DNA of 64,000 nucleotides, from positions 1 through 64,000 of the forward strand of contig NZ_JACVEW010000006.1 of NCBI RefSeq assembly GCF_017776525.1. Direction: 5' to 3'. The DNA is from Marinobacterium alkalitolerans. GTDB lineage: Bacteria > Pseudomonadota > Gammaproteobacteria > Pseudomonadales > Balneatricaceae. Position numbers and translations under genes: made by a program. How positions within the stretch are numbered: position 1 is the stretch's first letter; every line of letters begins with the position of its first letter. The notes under the pieces are model-generated. The model saw only the letters and a list, made by a program, of their open reading frames with translations, was not told the DNA's origin and did no database searches. Shown piece after piece: positions 19,953 through 34,037 of this stretch.

Positions 19953-20756
19953 TTAGCGTTTTGGCAGGTACCGCATAGGGTTTACGGGATTACCGTCCCG
20001 GCGGATCTCGAAATGCAGCATGGTTCGAGCCGCACCTGTACTACCTACTTCGGCAATTTTCTCGCCTGCTTTAACCTTATCACCCTCACGAACAAAAATG
20101 CGACTGTTATGTGCATAGGCGCTGAGGTATTGGTTGTTGTGATTCAGGATCACCAGATTGCCGTAGCCCAGCAGACCATTACCGGAGTAAACCACCACCC
20201 CGGTAGCAGCCGCTTTAACCGGATCACCCGCCTTGCCAACGATATCGATGCCCTTGTTGGCAGGCTGCCCGCCACCGAACCCCGAGAGGATACGACCGGG
20301 ATGGGGCCACTGCCAGCTGACCGGGCCTGTTGAGGCAGGCTTGGGGGCCGGTTTGGGTGTGGGTTTGGATTCGGCTTTGGTTGCCGCTGGCCTGGCGGCG
20401 GTGCTGGCGGTCTGTTTCGAGGTGCTGCGCGAGGCAGAGTCGGTACTGCCTGAAGAGGTGCTTCTGGAGACAGAAGCATTGCTGGCGGTTGGCGGCTTCA
20501 GGCGCAGCCGTTGGCCCGGATAGATGTAATCACGACTGCTGATACCGTTCCAGCGTGCGACCTGACGGTAGTCCAGCCCGTAGCGAAAGGCGATGGAGTA
20601 AAGCGTATCGCCTCGCTGCACCCGGTAAGCCGAAGGCGCGGGGCCTTTATAAGCAGGCCGCGCACCCAGCGAGCGCTCGTCAACCGGCGCATATCCCGAG
20701 GAGCATCCGCCCAGCAGCACGATCAAACATCCTGTCAGTACCAGCCGCCAGGGCAC
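19953..20756 (-). CDS. nlpD: NlpD lipoprotein, LysM plus degenerate LytM (M23) domain
   Basis: A 267-residue outer-membrane lipoprotein that activates cell-wall amidases during division. Lipobox LLGGC places the lipidated Cys at residue 18. A LysM domain (about 42-90) and a low-complexity Ser/Thr/Ala/Lys/Pro linker precede a C-terminal M23 domain. In that domain the zinc ligands are lost (NKGIDI instead of a His before GxD; MLHFE instead of HLHFE), as expected for an amidase activator. The GTG start is chosen because GGAGG stands five bases upstream; the longer frame has no signal-like start. Confidence 0.93.
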   Translation of the reverse strand: MPWRLVLTGCLIVLLGGCSSGYAPVDERSLGARPAYKGPAPSAYRVQRGDTLYSIAFRYGLDYRQVARWNGISSRDYIYPGQRLRLKPPTASNASVSRSTSSGSTDSASRSTSKQTASTAARPAATKAESKPTPKPAPKPASTGPVSWQWPHPGRILSGFGGGQPANKGIDIVGKAGDPVKAAATGVVVYSGNGLLGYGNLVILNHNNQYLSAYAHNSRIFVREGDKVKAGEKIAEVGSTGAARTMLHFEIRRDGNPVNPMRYLPKR

Positions 20757-20766
20757 ATGCGCCTCC

Positions 20767-21687
20767 TCAAGCCTGCTGCCGATCCATGAGCCAACCGAGC
20801 AGGCCACCGATCAGCATCAGGCCCAGTGCCGGCCAGAGTTGCGGGTCGAGCCCGGCAACCACTTCGTAGCTGCCAGGCAGCAGATTATCCTGCATCAGGG
20901 GCACCTCCTCGCCTTTGCCGTTAATGGTGTAGGCCAGCGTATATTTCCAGGGCCATACCTTGTTGAGAGACCCCAGCATGAAGCCACCCAGCAGCGCCAG
21001 CGTCAGCATGCGGTGATGATGAAACGCCCAGCTGAGAACCCGTGAAAAGCTCAGCAGTCCCACGGCACAGCCACTGGCAAAAATGCCCAGCGTGACCCAC
21101 TCAAGGCCCTTGATCGCCCCCAGAACCGGCGCATACATGCCCATCAACAGCAGGATAAAGCTGCCGGAAATTCCCGGCAATATCATGGCACAGATGGCAA
21201 CGGCACCGGCCATGAACACCATCAGAGAGGTTGGCTCCAGCATACCGGGCGTCTGCTCGGTAATGAAATAGGCCAGCAGCGCTCCCAGCACGAACGTAGA
21301 CGCCAGGTTGGTACTCCAGCCCTTGATATGGCGCACCACGCTCCAGGTCGACGCGATGATCAGACCAAAGAAGAAGGACCAGATCAGAATGGGGTGGTGT
21401 TCGAGCAGATACAGCGCCAGGTGGGCCACCGACACCAGGCTGATCAGAATGCCGGTCAGCAGCGCACACAAAAAGCCGGCATTCACGTACTGCCAGCAGG
21501 CGACAGGCCCCTGTGTAAAGAGCAGTTTGACGGCATGCGGATTGAACCGTTTCAGGGTTTCGATCAGCTCTTCATAGATGCCCGTAATAAAGGCAATGGT
21601 GCCACCGGAGACACCGGGAACCGCATCGGCTACGCCCATCATCATGCCCTTGCCGGACAGGATCAGATAGTCACGTTTGTTTCGCAC
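20767..21687 (-). CDS. DUF368 membrane protein (PopT-like undecaprenyl-phosphate translocase family)
   Basis: A 306-residue integral membrane protein with about eight or nine hydrophobic segments and the DUF368 signature GVADAVPGVSGGTIAFITGIY near the N-terminus. The repeated PGISGSFILLLMGMY around the middle suggests an internal duplication. DUF368 proteins have been linked to recycling of undecaprenyl phosphate across the inner membrane. The second GTG (21687) is preferred because AAGGAG lies five bases upstream. Its insertion between pcm and nlpD ties it to envelope genes. Confidence 0.85.
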   Translation of the reverse strand: MRNKRDYLILSGKGMMMGVADAVPGVSGGTIAFITGIYEELIETLKRFNPHAVKLLFTQGPVACWQYVNAGFLCALLTGILISLVSVAHLALYLLEHHPILIWSFFFGLIIASTWSVVRHIKGWSTNLASTFVLGALLAYFITEQTPGMLEPTSLMVFMAGAVAICAMILPGISGSFILLLMGMYAPVLGAIKGLEWVTLGIFASGCAVGLLSFSRVLSWAFHHHRMLTLALLGGFMLGSLNKVWPWKYTLAYTINGKGEEVPLMQDNLLPGSYEVVAGLDPQLWPALGLMLIGGLLGWLMDRQQA

Positions 21688-21699
21688 GCTCACTCCTTT

Positions 21700-22356
21700 T
21701 TAACGTACCGTACCGCTGAGCAGGGGCACGAAACGGACCTTTTCCATCACTTCCGTTGTGAACTGATCTTCGTCGGTACGCGTGATCCGTTTCAACGTCT
21801 GCTCTTCCTCGCCGACCGGGATAACCAGCCGCCCACCAATCGCCAACTGTGACAGCAGTTCAGTCGGCACTTCACGTGGCGCGGCCGTCACCAGAATACC
21901 ATCGAATGGCGCCTTGTCAGGCCAGCCCATGCCACCATCGGTATGACGCAGCATCACGTTGTACAGTTTGAGTCGCTGCAGTCGCTGTCGCGCTTTCTCC
22001 TGCAACGGACGAATCCGCTCAACGCTGAACACCTGATCCACCAGTTGCCCCAGAATCGCCGTCTGGTAGCCGGACCCCGTTCCCACTTCCAGCACCTTGT
22101 CGCAATGACCGCCTTCCAGCAACAGTTCGGTCATGCGGGCCACGATGTAGGGCTGGGAAATGGTCTGGTTGTAGCTGATCGGCAGTGCCGTATCCTCGTA
22201 TGCCCGGTGGGACAGGGCTTCATCAATAAAAATATGGCGCGGCGTGTCGCGAACCGCATTCAGTACTGCTTCATTCGCAACGCCCTGGTCGCGCAGGCGC
22301 TGCACCAGGCGCTCACGCGTTCGCCGGGATGTCATGCCAATGCCCTGAAGGTCCAT
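21700..22356 (-). CDS. pcm: Protein-L-isoaspartate O-methyltransferase
   Basis: A 218-residue SAM-dependent methyltransferase that repairs isoaspartyl residues in aged proteins. The SAM site [15 protein letters not shown] and the preceding substrate loop ([23 protein letters not shown]) are clear. Start chosen at ATG of [17 protein letters not shown], five bases after the surE stop. The surE-pcm-nlpD-rpoS order is the classic stationary-phase survival cluster. Confidence 0.94.
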   Translation of the reverse strand: MDLQGIGMTSRRTRERLVQRLRDQGVANEAVLNAVRDTPRHIFIDEALSHRAYEDTALPISYNQTISQPYIVARMTELLLEGGHCDKVLEVGTGSGYQTAILGQLVDQVFSVERIRPLQEKARQRLQRLKLYNVMLRHTDGGMGWPDKAPFDGILVTAAPREVPTELLSQLAIGGRLVIPVGEEEQTLKRITRTDEDQFTTEVMEKVRFVPLLSGTVR

Positions 22357-22361
22357 ATCGA

Positions 22362-23117
22362 TCACATCAGGCCCTCCAGCCACTCGCCCAGGTTGTCCAT
22401 GCCGGAGTAGTGCGTCATATCGATCTGCAGCGGCGTAACCGACACAAAACCGTTTTCGACCGCATAGAAATCGGTTCCGGGTTCAGAGTCCGCAGCCGCA
22501 CCAGCTCCGGCAATCCAGTAGCGGGTGCGTCCACGCGGGTCTTCCACGATCACCGGCGGCTCGGCACGATGACGATGACCAAGGCGAGTCACATGAATCC
22601 CCCTGATCTGCTCCAGTGGCAGGTCCGGAACGTTGATATTCAACACGGTGCGCGGCGCCACGATCAGGGTATCCAGGTGTTTGACCAGTGTGGCCACGAT
22701 CTCGGCACCGGTCTCGTAATGCTGCGGGTGAAAGCTGTGCATGGAAACCGCAATCGGCGGCAGGCGACAATGGCGCCCTTCGGTGGCTGCGGCCACTGTA
22801 CCGGAATAGAGCACGTCATCCCCCAGATTGGCACCGGCGTTAATGCCGGACACAACGATGTCCGGACTGCGCTCTTCAGTGAACAGGCCGGATGCCCCCA
22901 GATGCACACAGTCGGTGGGAGTACCATTGATGCCGATATAGCCCGTCGAGTGTCGGTGTGCCTCGAGCGGACGATCCAGCGTCAGGGAGTTACTGGCGCC
23001 ACTGCGATTGCGATCAGGCGCGATCACGCAGGTTTCGCCATCCTGGGCCAAACGCTCGGCCAAAGTCGCCAATCCCGGTGCATAAACGCCATCATCATTG
23101 GAAATCAAGGTCAGCAT
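22362..23117 (-). CDS. surE: 5'/3'-nucleotidase SurE
   Basis: A 251-residue metal-dependent nucleotidase and exopolyphosphatase important for survival in stationary phase. The N-terminal [10 protein letters not shown] provides the metal-binding Asp pair (D8/D9). [12 protein letters not shown] and [23 protein letters not shown] are further family motifs. The ATG of [10 protein letters not shown] is preferred to a GTG five codons upstream that overlaps the truD stop. Confidence 0.95.
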   Translation of the reverse strand: MLTLISNDDGVYAPGLATLAERLAQDGETCVIAPDRNRSGASNSLTLDRPLEAHRHSTGYIGINGTPTDCVHLGASGLFTEERSPDIVVSGINAGANLGDDVLYSGTVAAATEGRHCRLPPIAVSMHSFHPQHYETGAEIVATLVKHLDTLIVAPRTVLNINVPDLPLEQIRGIHVTRLGHRHRAEPPVIVEDPRGRTRYWIAGAGAAADSEPGTDFYAVENGFVSVTPLQIDMTHYSGMDNLGEWLEGLM

Positions 23118-23128
23118 AGTGTTACCGA

Positions 23129-24169
23129 TCACTCCTGGTGTGTATTTGCATTACGCCACTGACAGAGTTCACGCAGAACACTGGTGGCAAAGGCCCCTGC
23201 CGGCAGTTCAAACGACAGGCGCCACTGCTGTTCATTTTCCTGTTCAAGCTCAAGGCCTCGCGGCATAAGTCGGATGCTGCGTCGCTCCTGGTTCAGGCCC
23301 AGCCCCTCCAGCCCCTCGCATATGGCCTTCCGGGGCGCCAACGCCTGCTGTTCAAAGCGGCGCGCCGCATCGGTGGTCATCAGCTCGCCCCGCCCCCACA
23401 TGGGTGCCGTCAAATGCACATCCGCTTCCTGCAGGCGCCGGGCCAGAGATGCATCCTCTGCATCAGCATGAAAGCAGCTCTGCGAGCCGTCCAGCATCAG
23501 CACATCGCCCGGCATGATCCGGTTCCACAGCCCCTGCTCGATGCGTTGGCTAACCACCTGGTTGAACAGCCAGGAGCGCAGGGCGGAGATATAAAGCCCT
23601 TTCTTGTGGCGCTGACGCTCGCGCAGGCGCCCTTCCAGCAGCGCCATGCCCTTGTCCAGGTTGCCCCCTTCGTTGCCGAAGCGCTGTTCACCGAAATAGT
23701 TGGGCACACCGGTACGAGCCTGTTCTACACGCCTGACAAAGTCTTCGGCATGAGTCAGATCGCGCAGGCGCAGTACGAAACGGTTGCCGGACAGAGCCCC
23801 CAGTCGCAGCTTGCGCCCATGGCGCACACTTTCCAGCACCTGAATGCTGTCGCCGCCAAACAGGGCCCAGTTCAATGTTCGAGCCGCAGGCAGGCGCACG
23901 CTGAACCACTGTTCGGTGACGGCATGGCGGTCTTTTTTGCCGGCATAGCCGACATCACGCGGGCTGACCTGACAGAAACGTGCCAGTTGCCGAGCCACCC
24001 AGTCGGTATTCTCACCGATTTTGCGAATATACAGAAACAGGTGTTCGCCTTCGCCATCAGGCGTAAAGGGCAGGTTTTCAAAGACCTGAAAGTCTTCCGG
24101 CAGGGTGCGCAGTTGTGCGTGGGACGATGGCTCGCCATACAGCCATTCAGTGGCGAGAGAAGCATTCAA
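23129..24169 (-). CDS. truD: tRNA pseudouridine(13) synthase TruD
   Basis: A 346-residue pseudouridine synthase modifying U13 of tRNA-Glu. The catalytic Asp is D80 ([17 protein letters not shown]). NYFGEQRFG and the C-terminal half with the TRUD insertion are present. It starts with TTG two bases after the ftsB stop. In most relatives ispD and ispF lie between ftsB and truD; here they are absent. Confidence 0.95.
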   Translation of the reverse strand: MNASLATEWLYGEPSSHAQLRTLPEDFQVFENLPFTPDGEGEHLFLYIRKIGENTDWVARQLARFCQVSPRDVGYAGKKDRHAVTEQWFSVRLPAARTLNWALFGGDSIQVLESVRHGRKLRLGALSGNRFVLRLRDLTHAEDFVRRVEQARTGVPNYFGEQRFGNEGGNLDKGMALLEGRLRERQRHKKGLYISALRSWLFNQVVSQRIEQGLWNRIMPGDVLMLDGSQSCFHADAEDASLARRLQEADVHLTAPMWGRGELMTTDAARRFEQQALAPRKAICEGLEGLGLNQERRSIRLMPRGLELEQENEQQWRLSFELPAGAFATSVLRELCQWRNANTHQE

Positions 24170-24171
24170 GA

Positions 24172-24462
24172 TTAGTTGTTCTCCGACTCGGGCTCGATAA
24201 GTTGATAAAAGGTTTCCCCCTTGCGAACCATGCCCATTTCACTGCGGGCACGTTCTTCCAGCGCTCGAAGGCCCTTTTTCAGGTTGTTCACCTCGGCCTC
24301 CAGTCGCTTGTTGCGCTCGGTCAGCTGCTGGTTGACCTGACGCTGCTCCAGAATTTTCTCTTCCAGTTGCCAGACCTGACGCAGGTTGGCCTCACCGAAC
24401 CAGAGACGGTACTGCAGCCCGGCCAGCATCACCAGCAATATCAACAGCAACCAGCGATACAC
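24172..24462 (-). CDS. ftsB: Cell division protein FtsB
   Basis: A 96-residue bitopic inner-membrane protein of the FtsQLB divisome complex. One transmembrane helix (about residues 3-19) is followed by a leucine-rich coiled coil (about 25-70: WQLEEKILEQRQ, NKRLEAEVNNLKKG). The family-typical RSEMGMVRKGETFYQL stands near the C-terminus. The start is GTG. It follows eno after a strong terminator hairpin. Confidence 0.93.
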   Translation of the reverse strand: MYRWLLLILLVMLAGLQYRLWFGEANLRQVWQLEEKILEQRQVNQQLTERNKRLEAEVNNLKKGLRALEERARSEMGMVRKGETFYQLIEPESENN

Positions 24463-24493
24463 GCTTCTACCTCTTGCAGACAGGCCCCGGGGG

Positions 24494-24521
24494 CAAAAAA
24501 GGGGGCCAAAGCCCCCTTTTT
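24494..24521 (-). terminator. Rho-independent terminator after eno
   Basis: On the minus strand GGGGGC, loop TTTG and GCCCCC are followed by six Ts (stem 24501-24516). The other side also has an A/T run, so it could work in both directions. It lies between eno and ftsB and should reduce read-through into ftsB. Confidence 0.85.
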
Positions 24522-24550
24522 ATCACACTTTACGCTGTAGCACGAAGCGA

Positions 24551-27586
<3,036 letters not shown>

Positions 27587-28897
27587 TCAGGACAAACCAA
27601 AACCGTGCCATTCTGGCACGACGCCCTCGGCGTCATCAGCGGCTTCGCACAAACAGACGCCCGGCACGGCCAGAATCTCATCGCCACGCAGCAGAAGTGG
27701 CTGATACGGACGCAGCCAGGGCGGGATGCCCGCTTCCTGCAGCAGCTGCTTGAGACTGACAGAACCGCCACGTCCACGCGGGCGCAGACGCTCCCCCCCC
27801 TGACGGCACTGCAGCGTCAGCAAGGTACCCGGCGCGACCCCCTGCTCGGCCCGGCGCCAGCGAATCTGCCCCAGCCCCGGCCCCAGCTCAACGGTCTCAC
27901 CCGCATGGATCAGCTGCGATCCCGGCGGTGCCGGCAGCTCCAGCGGCAACAACCAGGCCCGCTCATGATAGCAACGCAACTGCCACTGCCCCAGGCGCGC
28001 CTGCCCCTGCGCTGCCTCCCGTGTCAGCCATTGCTGCAACTGACACACACGGCGATAATCCAGGCGATGACCGGTTTCACGGGCCAGCCAGTAGTGCAGC
28101 ACATTGCGCTGCCGTGCCACATCCAGCCGCCTCAGCAATTGCAGATCCAGCTGCCTCACACCGGACACAATGACATCCAGATCCTCCTGCGCCCTTTGCT
28201 CGAGCAGGAAACGGCTGTCCTGCATCACCACCGTTGTATCCTGACAACGCTTGAGTACCTGCGGCCAACGCTGCTTGAGGCGCGGCAGAATATGGTGACG
28301 CAGCCAGTTGCGGTCATACGCATCGCCTGCGTTGCTGGGGTCTTCTATCGGCTCAAGCCCCAGCTGTTCACTGGCCGCCTCCAGCATCGCACGCGGCGCC
28401 TGCAACAGAGGACGCAGCAGATAGCCCTTGCCAAGCGGGCGTCGCATCGGCATGCCGGTCAAACCGGCCACACCGGCACCGCGCATCAGCCTCAGCAAGA
28501 GGGTCTCGGCCTGATCATCGGCATGCTGCGCCAGCAGCAGGCAATCACCCGCTTTGAGTTTTTTCTCGAAAGCATCATAGCGAGCCCTGCGCGCGTCCGC
28601 TTCAGTGGCGGAGGCAGGTTTTACAGTCACAGTGGAAAGCGATACACCAAGGCGCTCGCAGTGCTGGCGGCACCGTTCTGCCCAGTTATCGGCATCGGTC
28701 TGGAGTTGATGGTTAACGTGAATGGCAGCCAGTTGGTCTGACGGCTTGAGGCGCGCCATCAGCTCCAGCAGAAGGGAGGAATCCAGCCCGCCACTGAGGG
28801 CTATGACCCAGCGGCGAGGCTCGGAAGGCACCTCGGCCAGCTGTTTGTCCAGCTGTGCCTCCAGTGCCGTTACCGGATCTTCAGTCTTCGAAGACAC
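27587..28897 (-). CDS. tilS: tRNA(Ile)-lysidine synthetase
   Basis: A 436-residue ATP pyrophosphatase that converts C34 of the minor tRNA-Ile to lysidine. The PP-loop SGGLDSS is at residues 35-41, [15 protein letters not shown] follows, and the C-terminal TilS domains end with a typical GG-E-RPRGR segment and VPGVCL near the end. The GTG start overlaps the accA end by 17 bases; the exact start is less certain. Confidence 0.93.
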   Translation of the reverse strand: MSSKTEDPVTALEAQLDKQLAEVPSEPRRWVIALSGGLDSSLLLELMARLKPSDQLAAIHVNHQLQTDADNWAERCRQHCERLGVSLSTVTVKPASATEADARRARYDAFEKKLKAGDCLLLAQHADDQAETLLLRLMRGAGVAGLTGMPMRRPLGKGYLLRPLLQAPRAMLEAASEQLGLEPIEDPSNAGDAYDRNWLRHHILPRLKQRWPQVLKRCQDTTVVMQDSRFLLEQRAQEDLDVIVSGVRQLDLQLLRRLDVARQRNVLHYWLARETGHRLDYRRVCQLQQWLTREAAQGQARLGQWQLRCYHERAWLLPLELPAPPGSQLIHAGETVELGPGLGQIRWRRAEQGVAPGTLLTLQCRQGGERLRPRGRGGSVSLKQLLQEAGIPPWLRPYQPLLLRGDEILAVPGVCLCEAADDAEGVVPEWHGFGLS

Positions 28898-29840
28898 CGT
28901 AGGACATCAAACGCTCATAGCGACGTTCCAGCATCTCTTCGTTGCTGTAGCCATCCAGACGCTCGAGGGTTTCCAACAGGTGCTTCTTGAGGTTTGCCGC
29001 CATCAGTTCGAGGTTGCGGTGTGCGCCGCCCAGTGGCTCACTGACAACCTGATCCACAAGGCCGAGTTCGTGCAGACGGTCAGACGTAATGCCCATCGCC
29101 TTGGCTGCATCGGATGCGCGTTCGGCACTTTTCCACAGGATGGACGCACAGCCTTCCGGTGAAATAACCGAGTAGGTGCCATACTGCAGCATCAGCAGTT
29201 CATCACAGACGCCGATCGCCAGCGCGCCACCCGAGCCACCTTCGCCAATAACGGTGGAGATGATCGGGGTATTCAGCTGCGACATCCTGGCCAGGTTGAA
29301 TGCGATCGCCTCGGACTGGCCGCGCTCTTCTGCATCAATCCCCGGGTAGGCCCCCGGCGTATCGATGAAGGTCAGCACCGGCATCTTGAAGCGTTCGGCC
29401 ATCTCCATCATGCGCAGCGCCTTGCGGTAGCCTTCCGGGCGCGGCATGCCGAAGTTGCGGCGCACCTTTTCCTTTACTTCACGGCCCTTCTGATGGCCGA
29501 TCACCATGACCGGACGATCATCCAGACGGGCCAGGCCACCCACGATCGCCTGATCGTCCGCAAAGTGGCGATCACCATGGATCTCGTCAAAATCATCGAA
29601 GATGTGTTTGACGTAATCCAGCGTGTAGGGGCGCTGAGGGTGGCGTGCGATCTGGGAAATCTGCCAGGCAGACAGATCCTTGAAGATCGACTCGGTCAGG
29701 CTGCGGCTTTTTTCCTGCAGCTTTTCCAGTTCATCACCCAGGTTGAGCCCCGCCGTATCTTCATTAACGTGGCGCAACTCACTGATTTTGGCTTCCAGCT
29801 CGGCAATCGGCTGTTCAAAATCCAGATAGTTCGGATTCAT
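28881..29840 (-). CDS. accA: Acetyl-CoA carboxylase carboxyltransferase subunit alpha
   Basis: A 319-residue subunit of the carboxyltransferase that forms malonyl-CoA for fatty acid synthesis. Start chosen at [11 protein letters not shown], the family N-terminus (E. coli AccA has 319 residues). [23 protein letters not shown] and [15 protein letters not shown] carry the acyl-CoA binding and oxyanion regions. It lies 95 bases after dnaE in the same operon direction. Confidence 0.97.
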   Translation of the reverse strand: MNPNYLDFEQPIAELEAKISELRHVNEDTAGLNLGDELEKLQEKSRSLTESIFKDLSAWQISQIARHPQRPYTLDYVKHIFDDFDEIHGDRHFADDQAIVGGLARLDDRPVMVIGHQKGREVKEKVRRNFGMPRPEGYRKALRMMEMAERFKMPVLTFIDTPGAYPGIDAEERGQSEAIAFNLARMSQLNTPIISTVIGEGGSGGALAIGVCDELLMLQYGTYSVISPEGCASILWKSAERASDAAKAMGITSDRLHELGLVDQVVSEPLGGAHRNLELMAANLKKHLLETLERLDGYSNEEMLERRYERLMSYGVFED

Positions 29841-29935
29841 GCGTGTCTGCTTCTGTTCAGTAACATGGGGCCCATCTGCCAGGGCGCGAAAATAATCATC
29901 AATTCTAACGGCTGCGTGTGCCGATCTCCACCCCG

Positions 29936-32900
29936 TCATTCATAACGGAGCTGCACATTCTCGTTACCAAAGGCGGCCTTCAGTTTGAGGATAACATCAT
30001 CCCCGGGTTCAACGGCCCACTCCTGATCCAGCCACAGGCGTGCTTCAGCATCATCGCGCCGGTAGTTGAGTGCGACCGGCAGCTTCAGCAGAACACTGCG
30101 ATGCGCCTTGAGCGTATCGGCCAGCTGTTTCAGCTGCTGCCGCCCGAGCTGGCTGCGATCACAGCGGATCTCCAGGCAGCGGGCTGAAGCGGTCCGTATC
30201 TGCGCCATGCTCATGACCTTGCTCGCGCGTACCTTCAGGCCACCATTGTAATCGTCCTGCGCCACTTCGCCTTCGACCACCAGCACCGCATCCTTGTTGA
30301 TCAGTGAGCGGGCACTATCAAAGACCTCCCCGAACAGGCTGATATCCATGCGGGCACTGCGGTCATCCAGAGTCAGAAAGCAGAGGGTATCCCCCTTCTT
30401 GGTTTTCTTGACCCGCATATCAACCACCAGGCCGGCCATTTTCTGCGTCTGCCCGCGCGCCGGCTGCAACTCGACCAGCTTGCGGCTGACCAGATGCTTG
30501 AGTTCCGACTCATATTCGTCGATGGGATGCCCGGTGACATAGAGCCCCAGCGTATCCTTCTCGCCCTGCAGGCGCTCCTTGTCGGTCCAGTCACGGGCCT
30601 TGCCAAACTCGGCATAGGGGTCGCCCGGTGCCTCGGCTTCCACCGCCCCGAACATATCCATCATGCCGGCATCGGCGTTGCGCGCGCTCTGGTCGGCCGC
30701 TTTCAGTGCCGAACCGATCGCTTCCCAGAGTACCGCTCGGGAGGGGCCAAGGCTGTCGAGCGCGCCGCAGCGAACCAGTGCTTCCAGTACGCGCTTGTTC
30801 AGGCGCCCGGCGCCGACACGCTCGCAGAAATCGAACAGGTCCTTGAACGGGCCACCCTGCTTGCGCGCCTCCATGATGGCCCCCACAGGGCCTTCCCCAA
30901 CGCCCTTGACGGCCCCCAGACCGTAGACCACCTCGTCCGCATCATTGACGGTGAAAACATAATCACTGTCGTTGACGTTGGGCAGCCGCACCGTCAGGCC
31001 CATCTGACGACACTCTTCGATGAAGATCACCACCTTGTCGGTGTTCTGCATATCCGAGGACAGCACTGCGGCCATGAATGCAGCTGGGTAGTGCTGCTTC
31101 AGCCAGGCGGTCTGATAGGACACCAGTGCATAGGCGGCCGAGTGGGACTTGTTGAAGCCGTAGCCGGCGAACTTTTCCACCAGGTCGAAGATATTGCCGG
31201 CCAGATCCTTGTCGATGCCCTGGTTGGCACAGCCCTCCAGGAAGATGGCGCGCTGCTTGGCCATCTCTTCCGGCTTTTTCTTGCCCATGGCACGGCGCAG
31301 CATATCCGCGCCGCCCAGGGTATAGCCCGCCATCACCTGAGCGATCTGCATCACCTGCTCCTGATACAGGATGATGCCGTAGGTGGGTTCCAGTACCGGC
31401 TGCAGGCTGTCGAGCTGATAGTCAGGGTGCGGCCAGGCCAGCGGTGCCCGACCGTGCTTGCGGTTGATGAAGTCATCCACCATGCCCGACTGCAGCGGCC
31501 CCGGACGGAACAGGGCGACCAGTGCGATGATATCCTCGAAGCGGTTGGGCAACAGGCGACGAATCAGATCCTTCATGCCGCTGGATTCGAGCTGGAACAC
31601 GGCGGTGGTCTGCGCGCTTTGCAACAACTTGAAAGTGGCTTCGTCTTCCAGATCGATGGACTCGATCTCGAGCGGCGACTCGCCCTGCTGCGCACGCTTG
31701 CGATTGATGGTATCCAATGCCCAGTCGATGATGGTGAGCGTTCTCAGGCCCAGGAAGTCGAACTTCACCAGCCCGGCCTCTTCCACGTCGTTCTTGTCGA
31801 ACTGGGTTACCAGCCCCTGACCTTCTTCGTCACAATAGGTGGCGGCGAAATCAGTCAGCTTGGTCGGCGCAATCACCACACCACCGGCATGCTTGCCGAC
31901 GTTACGTGTGACCCCTTCCAGCTTGTAGGCCATCTCCATGATCTCTTCGGCTTCTTCATTGCCGGTTACGAAATCACGCAGCGCATCTTCCTGTTCCCAG
32001 GCCTTGCTGAGGGTCATGCCCACTTCAAACGGAATCAGCTTGGACAGCCGGTCGGCCAGACCGAACGGCTTACCCTGTACACGTGCCACATCGCGCACCA
32101 CCGCCTTGGCGGCCATGGTGCCATAGGTGATGATCTGAGAAACCGCATCGCGCCCGTACTTCTGGGCAACATAGTCGATCACCTGGTCACGGTTATCCAT
32201 GCAGAAGTCGATATCGAAGTCAGGCATGGAGACACGTTCGGGGTTCAAAAAGCGCTCGAACAGCAGGTCGTATTCCAGCGGGTCCAGATCGGTAATCTTG
32301 AGTGCATAGGCCACCAGCGAGCCTGCGCCGGAACCACGCCCCGGCCCCACCGGAATGCCGTTTTCCTTGGCCCACTTTATGAAGTCCATCACGATCAGGA
32401 AGTAGCCCGGGAAGCCCATCTGAATAATGATGTCGAGCTCGAACTCCAGCCGCGTCTCATAGGGATTGCGCTTCTCCTGATAGTCAGGCGCGTCCTTGTC
32501 GAGCAGAAATTCCAGTCGCTCTTCCAGCCCCTGCCAGGACACCTGACGGAAGAAGTCGTCCATCAGCATACCTTCGGGCACGGGGTAGCGCGGCAGGTAG
32601 TAGGTCCCCAGTTCAATCTCGATGTTACAGCGGCGAGCGATCTCAACCGTATTGTGCAACGCGCTCGGGATATCGCTGAACAGCTCCGCCATCTCGTCGG
32701 CACTGCGGAAGTACTGCTGATCCGAATAGTTCCGAGGGCGCTGAGGATCATTCAGGGGGCGCCCCAGGTTGATACAGACGCGCGCCTCATGGGCCTCGAA
32801 ATCTTCCTGCTTGAGGAACATCACCTCATTGGTGGCAACCAGCGGGCACTGCAGACGCGCAGCCAGCTCAACACTGGCATGCACCAGCGCTTCATCGCCC

Positions 32901-33436
32901 TGGCGGCCGGTTCGCTGGATTTCCAGATAGTAGCTGTCCGGGAAGATCGCCTGCCAGTCGGCCAGCAAGGCTTCTGCCTGTTCGGGGTGCCCTGCCAGCA
33001 GAGCACGCCCCACATCACCCTGACGCGCGCCTGACAGGGCGATCAGCCCCTCGGCTTTTTCCGCGATCCACTCTTTGCGCACCAGTGCGCGCTCAGGCAC
33101 GATATTCTGCCCTTCGGCATACGCGCGCGACACCAGTTCCATCAAGTTGCGATAGCCAAGCCCGTTCCGGACCAGCAAGGTAATGCGGAACGGCTCTCCT
33201 TCGGGCTCATCCGGATTTTCTATCCACAGGTCGACACCGCAAATGGGTTTGACCCCGGCACCCAGTGCCGCCTTGTAGAACTTGACCAGCGCGAACAGGT
33301 TGGTCTGATCCGTAATGGCCACTGCCGGCATGCCTTGATCCGCCGCCGTGGCAACCAGCGGCTTGATACGAACCAGCCCATCAAACAGGGAATACTCGGA
33401 ATGTACACGCAGATGTACGAAAGCGGGTTCAGACAT
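29936..33436 (-). CDS. dnaE: DNA polymerase III subunit alpha
   Basis: A 1166-residue replicative polymerase. The PHP domain opens the protein ([17 protein letters not shown]), the palm carries [12 protein letters not shown] with catalytic Asp residues, followed by fingers and beta-binding regions, an OB fold ([13 protein letters not shown]...FLTLDD) and a C-terminal tau-binding segment. The start at MSEPAFVHL fits the family; the longer upstream frame runs through rnhB and is not coding. It overlaps the rnhB end by 8 bases. Confidence 0.98.
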   Translation of the reverse strand: MSEPAFVHLRVHSEYSLFDGLVRIKPLVATAADQGMPAVAITDQTNLFALVKFYKAALGAGVKPICGVDLWIENPDEPEGEPFRITLLVRNGLGYRNLMELVSRAYAEGQNIVPERALVRKEWIAEKAEGLIALSGARQGDVGRALLAGHPEQAEALLADWQAIFPDSYYLEIQRTGRQGDEALVHASVELAARLQCPLVATNEVMFLKQEDFEAHEARVCINLGRPLNDPQRPRNYSDQQYFRSADEMAELFSDIPSALHNTVEIARRCNIEIELGTYYLPRYPVPEGMLMDDFFRQVSWQGLEERLEFLLDKDAPDYQEKRNPYETRLEFELDIIIQMGFPGYFLIVMDFIKWAKENGIPVGPGRGSGAGSLVAYALKITDLDPLEYDLLFERFLNPERVSMPDFDIDFCMDNRDQVIDYVAQKYGRDAVSQIITYGTMAAKAVVRDVARVQGKPFGLADRLSKLIPFEVGMTLSKAWEQEDALRDFVTGNEEAEEIMEMAYKLEGVTRNVGKHAGGVVIAPTKLTDFAATYCDEEGQGLVTQFDKNDVEEAGLVKFDFLGLRTLTIIDWALDTINRKRAQQGESPLEIESIDLEDEATFKLLQSAQTTAVFQLESSGMKDLIRRLLPNRFEDIIALVALFRPGPLQSGMVDDFINRKHGRAPLAWPHPDYQLDSLQPVLEPTYGIILYQEQVMQIAQVMAGYTLGGADMLRRAMGKKKPEEMAKQRAIFLEGCANQGIDKDLAGNIFDLVEKFAGYGFNKSHSAAYALVSYQTAWLKQHYPAAFMAAVLSSDMQNTDKVVIFIEECRQMGLTVRLPNVNDSDYVFTVNDADEVVYGLGAVKGVGEGPVGAIMEARKQGGPFKDLFDFCERVGAGRLNKRVLEALVRCGALDSLGPSRAVLWEAIGSALKAADQSARNADAGMMDMFGAVEAEAPGDPYAEFGKARDWTDKERLQGEKDTLGLYVTGHPIDEYESELKHLVSRKLVELQPARGQTQKMAGLVVDMRVKKTKKGDTLCFLTLDDRSARMDISLFGEVFDSARSLINKDAVLVVEGEVAQDDYNGGLKVRASKVMSMAQIRTASARCLEIRCDRSQLGRQQLKQLADTLKAHRSVLLKLPVALNYRRDDAEARLWLDQEWAVEPGDDVILKLKAAFGNENVQLRYE

Positions 33437-34037
33437 GGGATGACTGCTCCAGACGTATACGAACCGGACGGAAACTGCGACGGTGCTCGGGAAGCGCACC
33501 CAGGCGCTCGAGTGCCTCAAGGTGCTGAGGTGTTGGATACCCCTTGTGGCGGTCAAAACCGTAGTCGGGATAGCGCTCATGCAGCGCCAGCATCTGGCGG
33601 TCCCGGTCCACCTTGGCCAGAATGGAGGCGGCACTGATTTCGGCGACCCGCGCGTCCCCTTTCACCACCGGCTCCGACGGACAGGGCAACGCTGGACAGC
33701 GGTTACCATCCACCAGCGCATAGTCAGGCACCACCGACAGCCCTGCAACCGCGCGCTGCATTGCCAGCATGCTGGCATGAAGAATATTCAGTTCATCGAT
33801 TTCGGAAGGACTGGCGGACGCCACACACCAGGCCAGCGCCTTCTGCTTGATTTCCAGATAGAGCCGTTCGCGCTTTTTTTCGCTCAGCGCCTTTGAATCA
33901 GCCAGCCCCTGAATCGGCTGCAGCGGGTCCAGAATAACGGCGGCCGCCACCACGTCCCCAATCAAGGGACCGCGTCCGACTTCATCAACGCCGGCAGTAT
34001 GACCCTGGGGTCGAAAATCAAACTCAGTGTTCTGCAA
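33429..34037 (-). CDS. rnhB: Ribonuclease HII
   Basis: A 202-residue nuclease that removes RNA from RNA-DNA hybrids and single ribonucleotides from DNA. The active-site pair D18/E19 stands in [15 protein letters not shown], with further acids in HASMLAM... and the [15 protein letters not shown] region. The TTG start is chosen because GGAGG is six bases upstream and because it overlaps the lpxB stop; ATG codons further up lie inside lpxB without family similarity. Confidence 0.94.
   Translation of the reverse strand: MQNTEFDFRPQGHTAGVDEVGRGPLIGDVVAAAVILDPLQPIQGLADSKALSEKKRERLYLEIKQKALAWCVASASPSEIDELNILHASMLAMQRAVAGLSVVPDYALVDGNRCPALPCPSEPVVKGDARVAEISAASILAKVDRDRQMLALHERYPDYGFDRHKGYPTPQHLEALERLGALPEHRRSFRPVRIRLEQSSHV

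Noticed and set aside
29841-29939. Longer N-terminus for accA
   Set aside because: The extra 33 residues are not in the family; the internal ATG ([11 protein letters not shown]) gives the standard length.
30494-33034. 846-residue open frame on the plus strand
   Set aside because: Antisense to dnaE, whose frame is conserved throughout; no domain recognisable; a GC-rich codon shadow.
33437-33634. Longer N-terminus for dnaE
   Set aside because: The extension runs antiparallel-free through rnhB coding sequence on the same strand in another frame and lacks PHP-domain similarity.
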